Shown one piece after another: positions 39,407 through 48,895 of a stretch of 64,000 nt of DNA. Each line of letters starts with the position of its first letter. Within the stretch, counting starts at the first letter, position 1. Under the pieces are notes generated by a model. It was not told where the DNA came from, did no database searches, and saw nothing but the letters and a program-made list of their open reading frames with translations. The DNA comes from Corynebacterium ammoniagenes DSM 20306 (GTDB taxonomy: Bacteria; Actinomycetota; Actinomycetes; Mycobacteriales; Mycobacteriaceae): NCBI RefSeq assembly GCF_001941425.1, contig NZ_CP009244.1, positions 1,240,001 to 1,304,000 of the forward strand, given 5' to 3'. Made by a program: the position numbers and the translations under genes.

Positions 39407-40690
39407 GTGAGTTCATTAATTGGCTGGAAGCTGCACGGCGACGGTAAGAAAATTCAACCAGGGGCAGTAGTTTCTCCTGAAGAGCGCCTGAACTGGCCGC
39501 GAACCATTGGCATTGGCATGCAGCATGTCATTGCGATGTTTGGTGCAACGTTACTGGTGCCAACACTGACGGGCTTTCCCGTTAACACCACGCTGTTATT
39601 CTCCGGCGTCGGCACCATCTTATTCCTGCTGATTACCCGCAATCGACTCCCGTCGTATCTCGGGTCCTCTTTCGCGTTTATTGCGCCCTTGTCCGCATCC
39701 CAGCAATACGGGATTGGTGCGCAGGCTGGTTCCATCTTGGTCACGGGCCTGTGCTTGGTTGTTATTGGCTTCATCGTCAAAGCTGCTGGGCGCAAGGTTG
39801 TTGATGCTGTGATGCCACCGGCGGTGACCGGTGCGATCGTCGCACTGATCGGTTTGAACTTGGCGCCGACCGCGGCGTCCAACTTCCAAACCCAACCGGC
39901 GGTCGCGGCCGTAACCCTAGTGGCCATTGTGCTGTGCACGATTGCCGGGCGTGGGATGATTTCTCGCCTCGGAATCCTCATCGGTGTCATGATCGGTTGG
40001 ATCTTTGCAGCTCTAACCGGCAATCTCAGCGAGGGAGCTGCCGAAACCATCGCGGACGCAGCGTGGATCGGTCTGCCGGATTTCCATGCGCCTGAGTTCA
40101 ACTTTTCCGCGATTGCCGTGGCGTTGCCGGTATTGGTGGTGTTGATTGCGGAAAACGTCGGCCACGTCAAGGCTGTCAGCGAGATGACCAAGCGTGACTT
40201 GGATGACCTGGCCGGCGACGCGCTCGTTGCCGATGGTCTGGCTACTACGTTGGCCGGTGGCTTTGGCGGTTCGGCAACTACTACCTACGCTGAAAATATT
40301 GGCGTGATGGCGGCAACGCGCGTGTATTCGACCGCTGCGTATTGGGTTGCGGCAGCGACTGCAATTGCCTTGGCTTTTATCCCGAAGTTCGGCGCGTTAA
40401 TTTTCACCATTCCCACAGGCGTGCTGGGTGGTGCCACCTTGGTGCTGTATGGCCTCATTGGCATGCTGGGTATTCGCATCTGGATGGACAATAAGGTCAA
40501 TTTCAACAACCCCGTCAACCTCACCTGCGCGGCGGTGGCGCTGGTAGCGGGTATTGGCAACTTAACGCTAACTGTCTTCGGTATTACCTTGGAAGGTATT
40601 GCTTGGGGCTCCCTCGGGATTATCATCGCGTACCCGATTTTAAAGCGCTTGTACGAAACCGTAGGTGAAGGCGAACACGCGAAGTACTAG
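39407..40690 (+). CDS. uraA: uracil permease (NCS2/NAT family)
   Basis: 427 aa, about 14 membrane segments. ENVGHVKAVSEMT carries the central Glu/His of substrate binding and GGSATTTYAENIGVMAATRVYS is the UraA signature, favouring uracil over xanthine. GTG start; TAGAAT lies only 9 nt upstream, so the promoter is unclear. No terminator is seen between hflX and this gene. Confidence 0.88.
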   Translation: MSSLIGWKLHGDGKKIQPGAVVSPEERLNWPRTIGIGMQHVIAMFGATLLVPTLTGFPVNTTLLFSGVGTILFLLITRNRLPSYLGSSFAFIAPLSASQQYGIGAQAGSILVTGLCLVVIGFIVKAAGRKVVDAVMPPAVTGAIVALIGLNLAPTAASNFQTQPAVAAVTLVAIVLCTIAGRGMISRLGILIGVMIGWIFAALTGNLSEGAAETIADAAWIGLPDFHAPEFNFSAIAVALPVLVVLIAENVGHVKAVSEMTKRDLDDLAGDALVADGLATTLAGGFGGSATTTYAENIGVMAATRVYSTAAYWVAAATAIALAFIPKFGALIFTIPTGVLGGATLVLYGLIGMLGIRIWMDNKVNFNNPVNLTCAAVALVAGIGNLTLTVFGITLEGIAWGSLGIIIAYPILKRLYETVGEGEHAKY

Positions 40691-40693
40691 CTT

Positions 40694-40721
40694 TTGACAG
40701 TGGTAGCCTAGGCGGTACAGC
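40694..40721 (+). promoter_or_regulatory. candidate promoter of the GyrI-like gene
   Basis: A perfect -35 TTGACA (40694-40699) and a weak TACAGC -10 (40716-40721) are 16 bp apart, 35-60 bp upstream of the ATG at 40756. Confidence 0.4.
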
Positions 40722-40755
40722 ACCAGCTGTGGCGTACCGAATAGGAGTGCCCGCT

Positions 40756-41256
40756 ATGAAGTTTGAACTCACCACCGTTCCCGCTCACCACATTCTTTGT
40801 ATCCGCAACAGTGTCCCACTGGCGGAAATCTCAACCTTTCTCAAGCCCTGCTATGAACGCATGGAAGCGCTGATGACCAAAGCTGGCGCGGATAGTGCGG
40901 GAGGACGGGCGTATACCTACTCCATTTCCCCTGATGACATTGATATCGCTGCTGCCTTTGTTATCGCCGACCAGGATTTAGAAGCTGTTCAGCAAGCAGT
41001 CGCCGAAGCTCAAGAAACTCACGGTGATGGCAGCGCTGATGACGTAGAAATCATCAGCTTTGATGAAGGCCCGGCAGCGATGGCTGTGCATCACGGCAGC
41101 TATAACCAGCTGGGCCAGTCCTGGGATGGGTTCGCCCAAGAACTTGCCACACAAGGAATTAAGGTCGCAGAACCTACTTTTGAAGACTACGTTGACCGCG
41201 GGGATGGAGATACCAGCGCGGCGGTCACGAATTTGTACTGGTACCTCCCGAACTAA
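40756..41256 (+). CDS. GyrI-like small-molecule-binding domain protein
   Basis: 166 aa. Single AraC-effector/GyrI-like domain without a helix-turn-helix: KFELTTVPAHHILCIRNSVPLAEIS at the start, DEGPAAMAVHHGSYNQLGQSWDGFAQEL in the middle, ending in VTNLYWYLPN. Members bind hydrophobic compounds or have hydrolase activity. TAGGAG (40742-40747) supports ATG 40756. Confidence 0.82.
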   Translation: MKFELTTVPAHHILCIRNSVPLAEISTFLKPCYERMEALMTKAGADSAGGRAYTYSISPDDIDIAAAFVIADQDLEAVQQAVAEAQETHGDGSADDVEIISFDEGPAAMAVHHGSYNQLGQSWDGFAQELATQGIKVAEPTFEDYVDRGDGDTSAAVTNLYWYLPN

Positions 41257-41270
41257 TTGCGGGATCTAAA

Positions 41271-41315
41271 AAGGGTCTAAGCACAACCGTTGAGGAAGTG
41301 CTTAGACCCTTTTTA
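41271..41315. terminator. bidirectional terminator before ptsH
   Basis: AAGGGTCTAAGCAC pairs with GTGCTTAGACCCTT, followed by TTTTT; the minus-strand read-out also has a T-run. It serves the GyrI-like gene and ptsH. Confidence 0.9.
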
Positions 41316-41337
41316 TTAGGTCAATAGACCGAGCAGC

Positions 41338-41604
41338 TTAAGCGTCGAGGTCTTGTTCGATCAGGCCTGCGATCTTGTCAACGGCTTCTGCGTTATCGGA
41401 GGTCACGGTGACTTCATCGCCTTGTTCAGCACCCAGTGCCATAATCATCAACGACGAGGCAGCGTCAGTTTCATCGTCATCTTCCTCACCGACGAGCGCC
41501 AAGAAGATGTCCTCATCAAATTCTGCTGCGGCATCAGCGATGATGGATGCTGGGCGAGCATGCAGCCCGACGGAGGAACCGACCTTTACAGTCTTAGAAG
41601 CCAT
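41338..41604 (-). CDS. ptsH: phosphocarrier protein HPr
   Basis: 88 aa. GLHARPAS holds the phospho-acceptor His15. It relays phosphate from enzyme I to the sugar permeases, including PtsF encoded just upstream. The Ser46 region reads DAASSLMIM. CCCGAATTA lies 18 nt upstream of the start. Confidence 0.96.
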   Translation of the reverse strand: MASKTVKVGSSVGLHARPASIIADAAAEFDEDIFLALVGEEDDDETDAASSLMIMALGAEQGDEVTVTSDNAEAVDKIAGLIEQDLDA

Positions 41605-41718
41605 GATTTATTAAATCCTTTCCCGAATTAAAATTTCTCTCACCAGTTTAAAGTCGAAACCGAAAATCTGCCACGAAGGGTGAGGCTTTCGTGAGAAGTC
41701 CCAGCTGCTTCCTTGGGT

Positions 41719-43848
41719 TTAGGCAGCTGCGACGGCAGACTTTTCTGCGGCATCTTTCGCTGCAGCTTCCTGAATGGTCTCATTTGGCCAAAATTGCTTC
41801 AGCGCAATGACCAAGACAGCTGCCACGATCGTGCCGACAAGGATCGCTACGAGATAGCCCCAGATGGGCTCGATAGCAAAGAGCACGAAGATACCACCGT
41901 GTGGGGCACGAGAGCCCACACCGAATGCCATGATGAGCGCACCAGTGGTGGCACCGCCGGCCATCATCGCCGGAATCACGCGGAATGGATCGGCCGCTGC
42001 GAAGGGGATTGCGCCTTCGGAGACAAACGCCAGGCCCATCAGCCAGGACGACTTGCCGTTTTCTTGCTCCGCTGGGGTAAACAGGTTCTTGCGCACGAAG
42101 GTGGCAATGGACAAAGCGATTGGTGGAACCATGCCAGCAGCCATGACCGCAGCCATGATTTCCAGAGAGGCCTGGTCACCGGTAGACAGCCCCGCAGTAC
42201 CGAAGAGATACGCGGCCTTGTTAATTGGCCCGCCCAGGTCAGAACACATCATCAGGCCCAGAACTATGCCCAGCACGACGGCCGAGGAGCCCGACATGCC
42301 GCTGAGCATATTCTGCAGGCCAGTCATCAGTGCCTCAAGTGGTGCGCCGAGCACGAAGTACATGGCCAGACCGACGACCAAGGTGGTCAGCAGCGGAATG
42401 AGCATGACAGGCATCAACGACACCATCCAGCGTGGCACCTTCCAGGAGCCAATCCACATGGCGATAAGACCAGCGAGCAGACCGGTGACCAAACCACCGA
42501 TAAAGCCGGCACCGACGGTCACAGCGATGGCACCGCCAGCAAAGCCCGGCGCGATACCAGGGCGTCCGGCAAGCGCGTAGGCAATGTAGCCGGACAAGGC
42601 AGAGACAATAAAGCCCATGGCAGCTTGGCCGGTGGCAAAGAGTACGGCACCGATATACAGCAGGAGTCCGGAGCGTTCGAAGGTTAAGGTTTCTCCATCG
42701 ACGTCGACTTGGTTGCCGGGGAGGTTGGTCAAGGAGTATTCGGTGGAAATCGCCTGCCAACCATTGGCCATATCCGCCCCGCCGAAGAGAAAGCCCAAAG
42801 CAAGGAGCAAACCACCGGCAGCCACGAATGGCACCATGTAGGACACACCGGTCATTACTGCCTGCTGGATGCGCTTTCCCCAGCCAAGCTGACCGCCGCT
42901 TTCTTCGGCAGTGGAACCACCGGCCGCGTGGGTACCACTGACGGTGCGCGCAGAAGGGTTATTCGCGGCAGCAACGGCTTCGTTCAACATGACGTCGGGT
43001 TCGTTGATGGCCCGTTTGACGCCGGATTCGATAACTGGTTTGCCAGCAAAGCGCTCCCGGTCGCGCACGCCCACATCGGTGGCGAAGATGACCGCATCCG
43101 CAGCATCGATGACCGATTGTGCAACGGGGGTGTTATTCGACGAGCCCTGGGTTTCTACCGTCAGCTGGAGGTCCTTGCGGGTCTCTGCTGATTGGGTCAA
43201 GGCATCGGCTGCCATATAGGTGTGTGCAATGCCGGTGGGGCAGGCGGTGACAGCAACCACGTTGAGAACGTGAGCATCGCTTGTCGATGCAGCTTCTGCC
43301 GCAGCAGGCTCTGCGGCAGCAGGCTCCGCAGAAGCAGGATTTGCGGCAGCAGGCTCCGCAGAAGCAGCTTCTGCTTGTGCCTTCGGCTTCTTTTCCGCGT
43401 TGACAACGTCGCTGACGAGTGTGACGATTTCTTCGTTGGTGCTAGCGGTGCGCAGTGACTCGAGGAAATCCTTGCGCACTAAAGCACGCGCCAATTTCGA
43501 CAAAATCTTCAGGTGCGCCTTGCCGCCACCAGCAGGGGCAGCGATGAGAAATACCAACTCGGCATCGCCATCGGGCCCGGAGAAATCAACGGGACGCGAC
43601 AACCGGGCGAACGCCAGGGTGGGCTCGCTGACGGCCTCGGAACGGCAGTGCGGAATGGCTACTTGCCCTGGCACGCCAGTACCCGCTTGGGATTCGCGTT
43701 CGATGGCAGGTTGAGCTAAACCTTCCACATCGCTGGCGCGCCCAGCGTCGTGGACGATGGTCGCGAGCTGTGTGATGACAGAGTCGACGGACGTGCCCAA
43801 GTCAGCATCGAGGGCGACTAAGTCTGTCGTAATAATATCGGAAGCCAT
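41719..43848 (-). CDS. ptsF: fructose PTS permease EIIABC
   Basis: 709 aa. EIIA with phospho-His67 (AIPHCRSEA), an Ala/Glu/Pro-rich linker (about 155-190), EIIB with Cys203 (VTACPTGIAHTYMAADAL), and a membrane EIIC (about 325-700). It imports fructose as fructose-1-phosphate. It follows fruK in the same direction, and ptsH follows it. Two perfect 25-bp copies in the linker DNA are noted separately. A Shine-Dalgarno-like GGAGAG lies close to the start. Confidence 0.95.
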   Translation of the reverse strand: MASDIITTDLVALDADLGTSVDSVITQLATIVHDAGRASDVEGLAQPAIERESQAGTGVPGQVAIPHCRSEAVSEPTLAFARLSRPVDFSGPDGDAELVFLIAAPAGGGKAHLKILSKLARALVRKDFLESLRTASTNEEIVTLVSDVVNAEKKPKAQAEAASAEPAAANPASAEPAAAEPAAAEAASTSDAHVLNVVAVTACPTGIAHTYMAADALTQSAETRKDLQLTVETQGSSNNTPVAQSVIDAADAVIFATDVGVRDRERFAGKPVIESGVKRAINEPDVMLNEAVAAANNPSARTVSGTHAAGGSTAEESGGQLGWGKRIQQAVMTGVSYMVPFVAAGGLLLALGFLFGGADMANGWQAISTEYSLTNLPGNQVDVDGETLTFERSGLLLYIGAVLFATGQAAMGFIVSALSGYIAYALAGRPGIAPGFAGGAIAVTVGAGFIGGLVTGLLAGLIAMWIGSWKVPRWMVSLMPVMLIPLLTTLVVGLAMYFVLGAPLEALMTGLQNMLSGMSGSSAVVLGIVLGLMMCSDLGGPINKAAYLFGTAGLSTGDQASLEIMAAVMAAGMVPPIALSIATFVRKNLFTPAEQENGKSSWLMGLAFVSEGAIPFAAADPFRVIPAMMAGGATTGALIMAFGVGSRAPHGGIFVLFAIEPIWGYLVAILVGTIVAAVLVIALKQFWPNETIQEAAAKDAAEKSAVAAA
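43313..43367. repeat. tandem 30-bp repeat in the ptsF linker
   Basis: A 25-bp unit beginning GCGGCAGCAGGCTCC occurs at 43313-43337 and, perfectly, at 43343-43367 with a 5-nt spacer; period 30 bp, so 10 residues in frame (Ala/Ser/Glu/Pro). Length polymorphism here would change linker length without breaking the protein. Confidence 0.9.
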
Positions 43849-43892
43849 AACTGGACTCTCCTTGATTTATAAAAGGGAAAGGTGGGCGCTGC

Positions 43893-44858
43893 TTACTTCA
43901 GTTGACGAACGGTGGTCTGCGACAGGTTCAGCATATCTGGAGTGGGAATGGTGGTCCCGGGTAATGAGGTTGCTGCGGAGCCGTAGGCCACGGACTGCTG
44001 CAAGGATTCCGGCAGGGTTTTACCGGCTGCTTTGGCCAGCAAAAATCCCGCGAGACTACTATCACCTGCGCCGACGGTGGAGGTGACCGTAATTGGCGGC
44101 GGGCTCGCAATCCACGCGCCGGATTCGGTGACCAGCAACGCGCCAGCCGCGCCGAGGGTCACCAGCACGTATTTCACGCCTTGGGCGTTGACCTTGTGGG
44201 CGGCGGCAATGACACCGGAAAAGTCTCCACGTTCTGCAGCTTCTTCTAGCGCTAGTCCGTCTTCGCCGACGAGTTGTCCCAGCTCTAAGCCATTGGGCTT
44301 TAACAGGTCCGGGGCAGCAACATCGAGGTGCTGCGAGATTTCTTCCATAGGCTTATCGGACGTATCCAGCGCGATGTGTACCTCAGGCGCTGCCTGGCGA
44401 AGGGCCTTAATTGCGGTGACATAAAAATCTGTTGGCACGCCATTGGGCAATGAACCCGCCATTACTACCCAGGAAGCGTTGGCTGCGGCGTCGCAGGTGG
44501 CATCGATAAGCTGCTGTTGCGCGCCGTGATCAACCAGCGGGCCTTTGCCATTGAGTTTGGTAGTACGCCCGGATGCTTCCGTTACCGTGGTATTGGTACG
44601 GATAGTCTCCGCGATTTCGACGGTTTTGATGTCAACGTTGATATCGCGAACCAGAGAAATAAACGGATCATGGGCGGCGGCGGGAAACACCGCCAAGGTG
44701 GGTTGGCTAGCCAACGTCACTGCGTGCGCGACATTGATTCCCTTTCCACCTGCCGCGTTGGTCATGCTTTGGGCACGGTGAACGGTGCCTGGTTTTAGCG
44801 AGGAATCCAAGGCGATCGTGGCATCGATGCTGGGATTAGGAGTCAGGGTCACAATCAT
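43893..44858 (-). CDS. fruK: 1-phosphofructokinase
   Basis: 321 aa. PfkB-family sugar kinase that makes fructose-1,6-bisphosphate from the PtsF product. Start block MIVTLTPNPSIDATIAL, then GGKGINVA, and the C-terminal catalytic GAGDSSLAGFL. ATG 44858 fixed by the family N-terminus. In C. glutamicum fruR sits immediately upstream; here it is missing. Also named pfkB1. Confidence 0.92.
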   Translation of the reverse strand: MIVTLTPNPSIDATIALDSSLKPGTVHRAQSMTNAAGGKGINVAHAVTLASQPTLAVFPAAAHDPFISLVRDINVDIKTVEIAETIRTNTTVTEASGRTTKLNGKGPLVDHGAQQQLIDATCDAAANASWVVMAGSLPNGVPTDFYVTAIKALRQAAPEVHIALDTSDKPMEEISQHLDVAAPDLLKPNGLELGQLVGEDGLALEEAAERGDFSGVIAAAHKVNAQGVKYVLVTLGAAGALLVTESGAWIASPPPITVTSTVGAGDSSLAGFLLAKAAGKTLPESLQQSVAYGSAATSLPGTTIPTPDMLNLSQTTVRQLK

Positions 44859-45127
44859 GAGGCGCGGGGTTCTCCAAAAGTTAGCTATATTGGGGCAAAG
44901 CCATGCGGACAAAGCCCGAATACATGGCGAATACTTGGGATATTACTCAATAATGTTGATTGTTGCCCGAATATGTCCGGTTGTCAATGATATCCTTTGG
45001 TTATTCTGGGGAATATACTTTCCGCAACCATTGATAACTTCACACCTCTAATCCGTAACACTGTTTCGCTCAGCGCAAGCATGAACACTGGCGCAAAGAG
45101 CGCACAAGACAAGGGAGAAGACACACC
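44859..45127. promoter_or_regulatory. fruK/ptsI divergent control region with repeated CCCGAATA motif
   Basis: 269 nt, no gene. CCCGAATACAT (44915-44925) is followed directly by GGCGAATACTT (44926-44936), an 11-bp direct repeat, and CCCGAATATGT recurs at 44966-44976. TTCCGAATACA also occurs upstream of sugR (47719-47729). These are candidate regulator sites. A GCGGACA / TGTCCGG pair at 44905 and 44974 partly resembles the known SugR core. Confidence 0.5.
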
Positions 45128-46807
45128 ATGTCAAAGTCCATTAACGGTACAGGCGTTGTCGCCGGCGTCGCCTATGCTCCGGCAGTGTGGGTACGTCCCC
45201 GCCCTGACATGCCCCAACCCGGTGCCTCGATTGCTGAAGATGCACGCGATAGCGAGTTTGAGCGCTTTCAACAAGCAGCTGAGGTCGTAGCTGGCCGCTT
45301 GCAGGAGCGCGCTGCCGAGGCTGATGGACACGCCAAGGAAGTCCTCGACGCCACCGCAGGCATGGTCAAAGACCGTGGTTGGCATAAGGCAGTAAAAAAG
45401 AACATCGCCGGAGGCCATAATGCGGAATATGCCGTAGTCGGTGCTACCGATAAATTTGTGGCGATGTTTGAATCCGCGGGCGGGGTCATGGCAGAGCGCA
45501 CCACTGACTTGCGCGATGTGCGTGACCGCGTGATCGCAGAATTGCGCGGGGAAGAAGAGCCCGGCCTGCCGCATATTGACGGCGAGGCAATTTTGCTTGC
45601 CGATGACCTGGCACCTGCCGATACCGCCACCTTGGACACGACCCACGTCAAAGCCTTGGTGACAGAACTTGGCGGGCCAACTAGTCACACGGCTATTATC
45701 GCTCGCCAGCTGGATATTCCTTGTATCGTCGCTGCGGGCAAATCACTGCGCGAGATTGACTCGTCGACTGTCATTTTTGTCGATGGCGCCCTTGGCACTA
45801 TCACTACCGGCGCCGATGAGACCGAGGCACGGCAGGCCGTTGCCGATTACAAGGTCCGTGCAGAAAAAATCGCACAGTGGACCGGCCCAGCGCACACCAA
45901 AGACGGCCACGCCATCCAAGTCCTGGCCAATGTTGCCGATGGCAATGCCGCGCGCTTAGCCGCCCAATCCCAAGCAGAAGGCATTGGCCTATATCGCACC
46001 GAGTTGTCTTTCCTTTCGGCCAATTCTGAACCCTCGGTTGATGAGCAGGCGAAAGTCTACGGCAAGGTCTTTGATGCGTTCCCTGATTCCAAAGTTGTGG
46101 TGCGCACGCTCGATGCCGGCTCGGATAAGCCGATTTCCTATGCCACGTTGGACGATGAAGAAAACCCGGCGCTTGGGGTGCGTGGTCTGCGCATCGCCCG
46201 CGATAATGAATCCTTGCTTACGCGTCAATTAGATGCGATTGCGCAAGCAGCATCTCAACGCAGCGATGATGCCCAAACCTGGGTCATGGCTCCCATGGTT
46301 GCGACCTCAACGGAAGCGCAGTGGTTTGCTGAGCTGTGCCGCGAGCGTGGCTTAGTACCAGGTGCGATGGTGGAAGTACCGGCGGCAGCATTGATGGCAG
46401 ATACCATCATGCCGCACCTAGACTTTGTCTCCATTGGTACTAACGACCTGACCCAGTACACGATGGCTGCAGACCGCCTGTCTCCGCAGCTGGCTTACCT
46501 GACTGACCCTTGGCAGCCGGCCGTCCTGCGTCTTATCCAGCACACCTGCATTGGCGGGGCAGATAACAATGTCCCCGTCGGCGTTTGCGGTGAGGCAGCA
46601 GCAGATCCTCTGCTGGCCTGCGTTCTAGTCGGCCTCGGCGTGAATTCTCTTTCCGCTGCATCGACGGCAATTGCCGGTGTTGGTGCGCAGCTAGCCGAGG
46701 TCACCCTAGAGCAATGCCAAGAGATGGCGGAAGCCGCTATCTACTCCCCAGGAGCGCCAGAAGCACGCACGGCAGTGCGCGCGCTGTTGGATGGCTACAA
46801 CTCCTAA
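45128..46807 (+). CDS. ptsI: PTS enzyme I
   Basis: 559 aa. Phosphoenolpyruvate-protein phosphotransferase; active His187 in ELGGPTSHTAIIARQLDIPCIVA, PEP-binding barrel with RTLDAGSDKP, and the signature MVEVPAAALMAD...DFVSIGTNDLTQYTMAADR. GGGAGAAG precedes the ATG. Transcribed away from fruK-ptsF-ptsH. Confidence 0.95.
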   Translation: MSKSINGTGVVAGVAYAPAVWVRPRPDMPQPGASIAEDARDSEFERFQQAAEVVAGRLQERAAEADGHAKEVLDATAGMVKDRGWHKAVKKNIAGGHNAEYAVVGATDKFVAMFESAGGVMAERTTDLRDVRDRVIAELRGEEEPGLPHIDGEAILLADDLAPADTATLDTTHVKALVTELGGPTSHTAIIARQLDIPCIVAAGKSLREIDSSTVIFVDGALGTITTGADETEARQAVADYKVRAEKIAQWTGPAHTKDGHAIQVLANVADGNAARLAAQSQAEGIGLYRTELSFLSANSEPSVDEQAKVYGKVFDAFPDSKVVVRTLDAGSDKPISYATLDDEENPALGVRGLRIARDNESLLTRQLDAIAQAASQRSDDAQTWVMAPMVATSTEAQWFAELCRERGLVPGAMVEVPAAALMADTIMPHLDFVSIGTNDLTQYTMAADRLSPQLAYLTDPWQPAVLRLIQHTCIGGADNNVPVGVCGEAAADPLLACVLVGLGVNSLSAASTAIAGVGAQLAEVTLEQCQEMAEAAIYSPGAPEARTAVRALLDGYNS

Positions 46808-46815
46808 ACTCAACA

Positions 46816-46856
46816 CAAAAAGGGCTGACCCGCGAATTTCGGGGTCAGCCCTTTTT
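46816..46856. terminator. bidirectional terminator ptsI / sugR
   Basis: AAAAGGGCTGACCC pairs with GGGTCAGCCCTTTT, with poly-T outside each arm. It lies between convergent ptsI and sugR. Confidence 0.9.
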
Positions 46857-46857
46857 C

Positions 46858-47652
46858 TTAACTGCGGGTGACGTCATCGACGACAACGACGTCGATTTCA
46901 CGCTCGCGCAGCGAATTCAAAAATAGCTCCGAAGCTCCACTATCGGTGATGACCACATCGACTTCCGAAATGGGCGCGAAGCTAACGAGATAATCCGTGC
47001 CGAGCTTGGAAGAATCGCACAAGACCACAACCTTGTGCGCGTTGGTGACAAACGCCGATTTAATCGCTGCTTCCTGAGCATCAGCGGTCGACAACCCGTG
47101 ATCAAGGGTGAGGGCATTGGTGCCGATGAAGGCAACATCGGCGCGCAACAATGCCATTGTGCGCAGTGCAGTGTCACCAACGACAGCCTGCGTGATGGCG
47201 CGGACGGTACCGCCCAGCAATTGGACATACTGGATTCCACTATTGGCCAGTGACAGGGCAATCGGCAAGCTATTAGACACAATAGATAGCTGGTGGGCAG
47301 TGGGGGTTTGCCCGATTAGATCTGCAACCGCGCTGGTGGTTGTTCCCGCATCCAAAAAGATGCTGCCGTGTCCTTGGGGCAGAAAATCCATGGCAGCCCG
47401 AGCGATCGCCATTTTGGCTGTGGTTGCCGAACGCAGCCGTGAATCAAGGGTCAACTCTGAGGTCTGGAAAGACTGTGAGGCAACGGCGCCGCCGTGCACG
47501 CGGTGCACGACACCCTCGCGGTCAAGAACAGCTAGGTCACGGCGGATAGTTTCCGCGGTGACGTCGAAACGCTCAGAGAGCTCGGTGACATTAACTCGGC
47601 CTTCGACCGCAGTCATTGAAGCAATTTGTCGGCGTCGCTCCTCGGCGTACAT
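46858..47652 (-). CDS. sugR: DeoR-type repressor SugR
   Basis: 264 aa. Represses PTS genes in C. glutamicum. HTH in MYAEERRRQIASMTAVEGRVNVTELSERFDVTAETIRRDLAVLDREGVVHRVHGGA; the sugar-phosphate binding domain has LDAGTTTSAVADLI and the long match VVGDTALRTMALLRADVAFIGTNALTLDHGLSTADAQEA. Start at 47652 by family N-terminus; the frame is open further upstream. It is the only DeoR protein in this cluster. Confidence 0.93.
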   Translation of the reverse strand: MYAEERRRQIASMTAVEGRVNVTELSERFDVTAETIRRDLAVLDREGVVHRVHGGAVASQSFQTSELTLDSRLRSATTAKMAIARAAMDFLPQGHGSIFLDAGTTTSAVADLIGQTPTAHQLSIVSNSLPIALSLANSGIQYVQLLGGTVRAITQAVVGDTALRTMALLRADVAFIGTNALTLDHGLSTADAQEAAIKSAFVTNAHKVVVLCDSSKLGTDYLVSFAPISEVDVVITDSGASELFLNSLREREIDVVVVDDVTRS

Positions 47653-48049
47653 ACGGCATCCCTTTCCCCGTGGGTCTAAGTTAAAAATATAGGCCACACC
47701 CAAAACCTGGTGCTGTGCTTCCGAATACAAAATTACGGATGAACAAAAATGTGGATTTCTGTCCTATTTGAGCTGTGTTTCCTCCAGAATGCCATGAAAT
47801 TCAGAACTAAACACAGATTGTGTCTGACCACCCCGGGTAAGTCGCGCCTGTTGGCCTGTGAAGACGCGGACATTAACAACGGTCAGGGCATTGAAAGCGG
47901 ACAAACCAATGTGGGAATACCTGCGGATCAGAATTTCTCGCTGCTACCCATTCGGGGGGATGAAATCGGTAGTATCCCACAACTCGACGCATAGAAAAAG
48001 ACCGTATCCTCACCGAGTGGGAGGATACGGTCGACAGCGCGGGGCTTCG
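47653..48049. other. sugR/lexA intergenic region
   Basis: About 397 nt without a convincing gene; short open frames are present but show no ribosome site or family pattern. It holds the sugR promoter area, the CCGAATACA copy at 47721-47729, and the lexA terminator. I see nothing else. Confidence 0.6.
47995..48032 (-). terminator. lexA terminator
   Basis: GACCGTATCCT and AGGATACGGTC are perfect arms around a 11-nt loop (48000-48032). Read on the minus strand, the stem is followed by TTTTTC. Confidence 0.85.
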
Positions 48050-48757
48050 TTAAATCTTGCGAATGACCGAGACAACCTTGCCCATAATCGTGGCATTATC
48101 ACCAGGAATTGGCGCGAACGCCTCGTTGTGCGGAAGCAACCAGATGCCACTGGAATCTTGGTGGAATTCCTTCACGGTTGCTTCTTCATTGTCGAGAAGA
48201 GCTGCCACGAAGTCACCGGATTCGGCGGTCGGCTGGGAGCGGATGATGACCCAGTCACCGTCCAAAATAGCGGCATCCTTCATGGATTCACCAACAACCT
48301 TGAGCATGTACAACTCGCCCTTGCCCACGATCTCATCAGGAAGAGGGTAGTAGGCATCAACATTTTCTTCCGCGGTAATCGGCGCACCGGCTGCGATGCG
48401 GCCGACGACTGGAATATAGTTCACCCCAGACGCGGTCTCTGGCAGCGCATCTTCCTCAGTGGAGGCTGCGGCAGCCTTGCGGCCGGGCTTTGGATCATCG
48501 TCCATCGCAAATTGACGAAGGTCTACAGCGCGCGGCTTATTGGGATCGCGGCGAAGGAATCCTTTTTGCTCCAGCTGATTGAGCTGATATGCAACAGACG
48601 ACGTGGACTGAAGCCCGACAGCATCGCCGATTTCGCGAATGCTTGGCGGATAGCCACGTAGGACGACTGCATCTTTGATGACTTCTAAAATCCGACGTTG
48701 CCGAGGGGTCAACTCAGAAATATCGGGGCGGGGAGTGACTCCACGAGGCTTGGCCAT
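48050..48757 (-). CDS. lexA: SOS repressor LexA
   Basis: 235 aa. N-terminal winged helix ([46 protein letters not shown]). Self-cleavage site Ala123-Gly124 in IAAGAPI; Ser158 (GESMKDAAI) and Lys196 (TVKEF) are the catalytic dyad. AAGGAG upstream. Divergent from divS across a region with several LexA boxes. Confidence 0.96.
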   Translation of the reverse strand: MAKPRGVTPRPDISELTPRQRRILEVIKDAVVLRGYPPSIREIGDAVGLQSTSSVAYQLNQLEQKGFLRRDPNKPRAVDLRQFAMDDDPKPGRKAAAASTEEDALPETASGVNYIPVVGRIAAGAPITAEENVDAYYPLPDEIVGKGELYMLKVVGESMKDAAILDGDWVIIRSQPTAESGDFVAALLDNEEATVKEFHQDSSGIWLLPHNEAFAPIPGDNATIMGKVVSVIRKI

Positions 48758-48895
48758 TTTAAACTCCTTGGCTTTCTAAGCCCGCCCTAAACATCGGGCT
48801 CAGCGGCTTAGTTGGATTGGACGTAGTTCAGTGGGTAGCGGGCTTTCGGCGACAGGATTCAACCTATTTATGCGATATTCCATTTGTATCACGTT

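Noticed and set aside
41713..42687. 324-codon open frame antisense to ptsF
   Set aside because: Same reason: His/Gln-rich shadow of a highly biased coding sequence.
47749..47994. 81-codon open frame between sugR and lexA
   Set aside because: No ribosome site, mixed composition and no recognisable pattern; the region is better explained as intergenic.
48817..48870. tRNA-like stretch (TAGTTCAGTGGGTAG and GGATTCAACC) upstream of divS
   Set aside because: The D-arm-like block is convincing but the distance to the T-loop-like block is about 12 nt too short, no anticodon arm forms, and no acceptor pairing exists.
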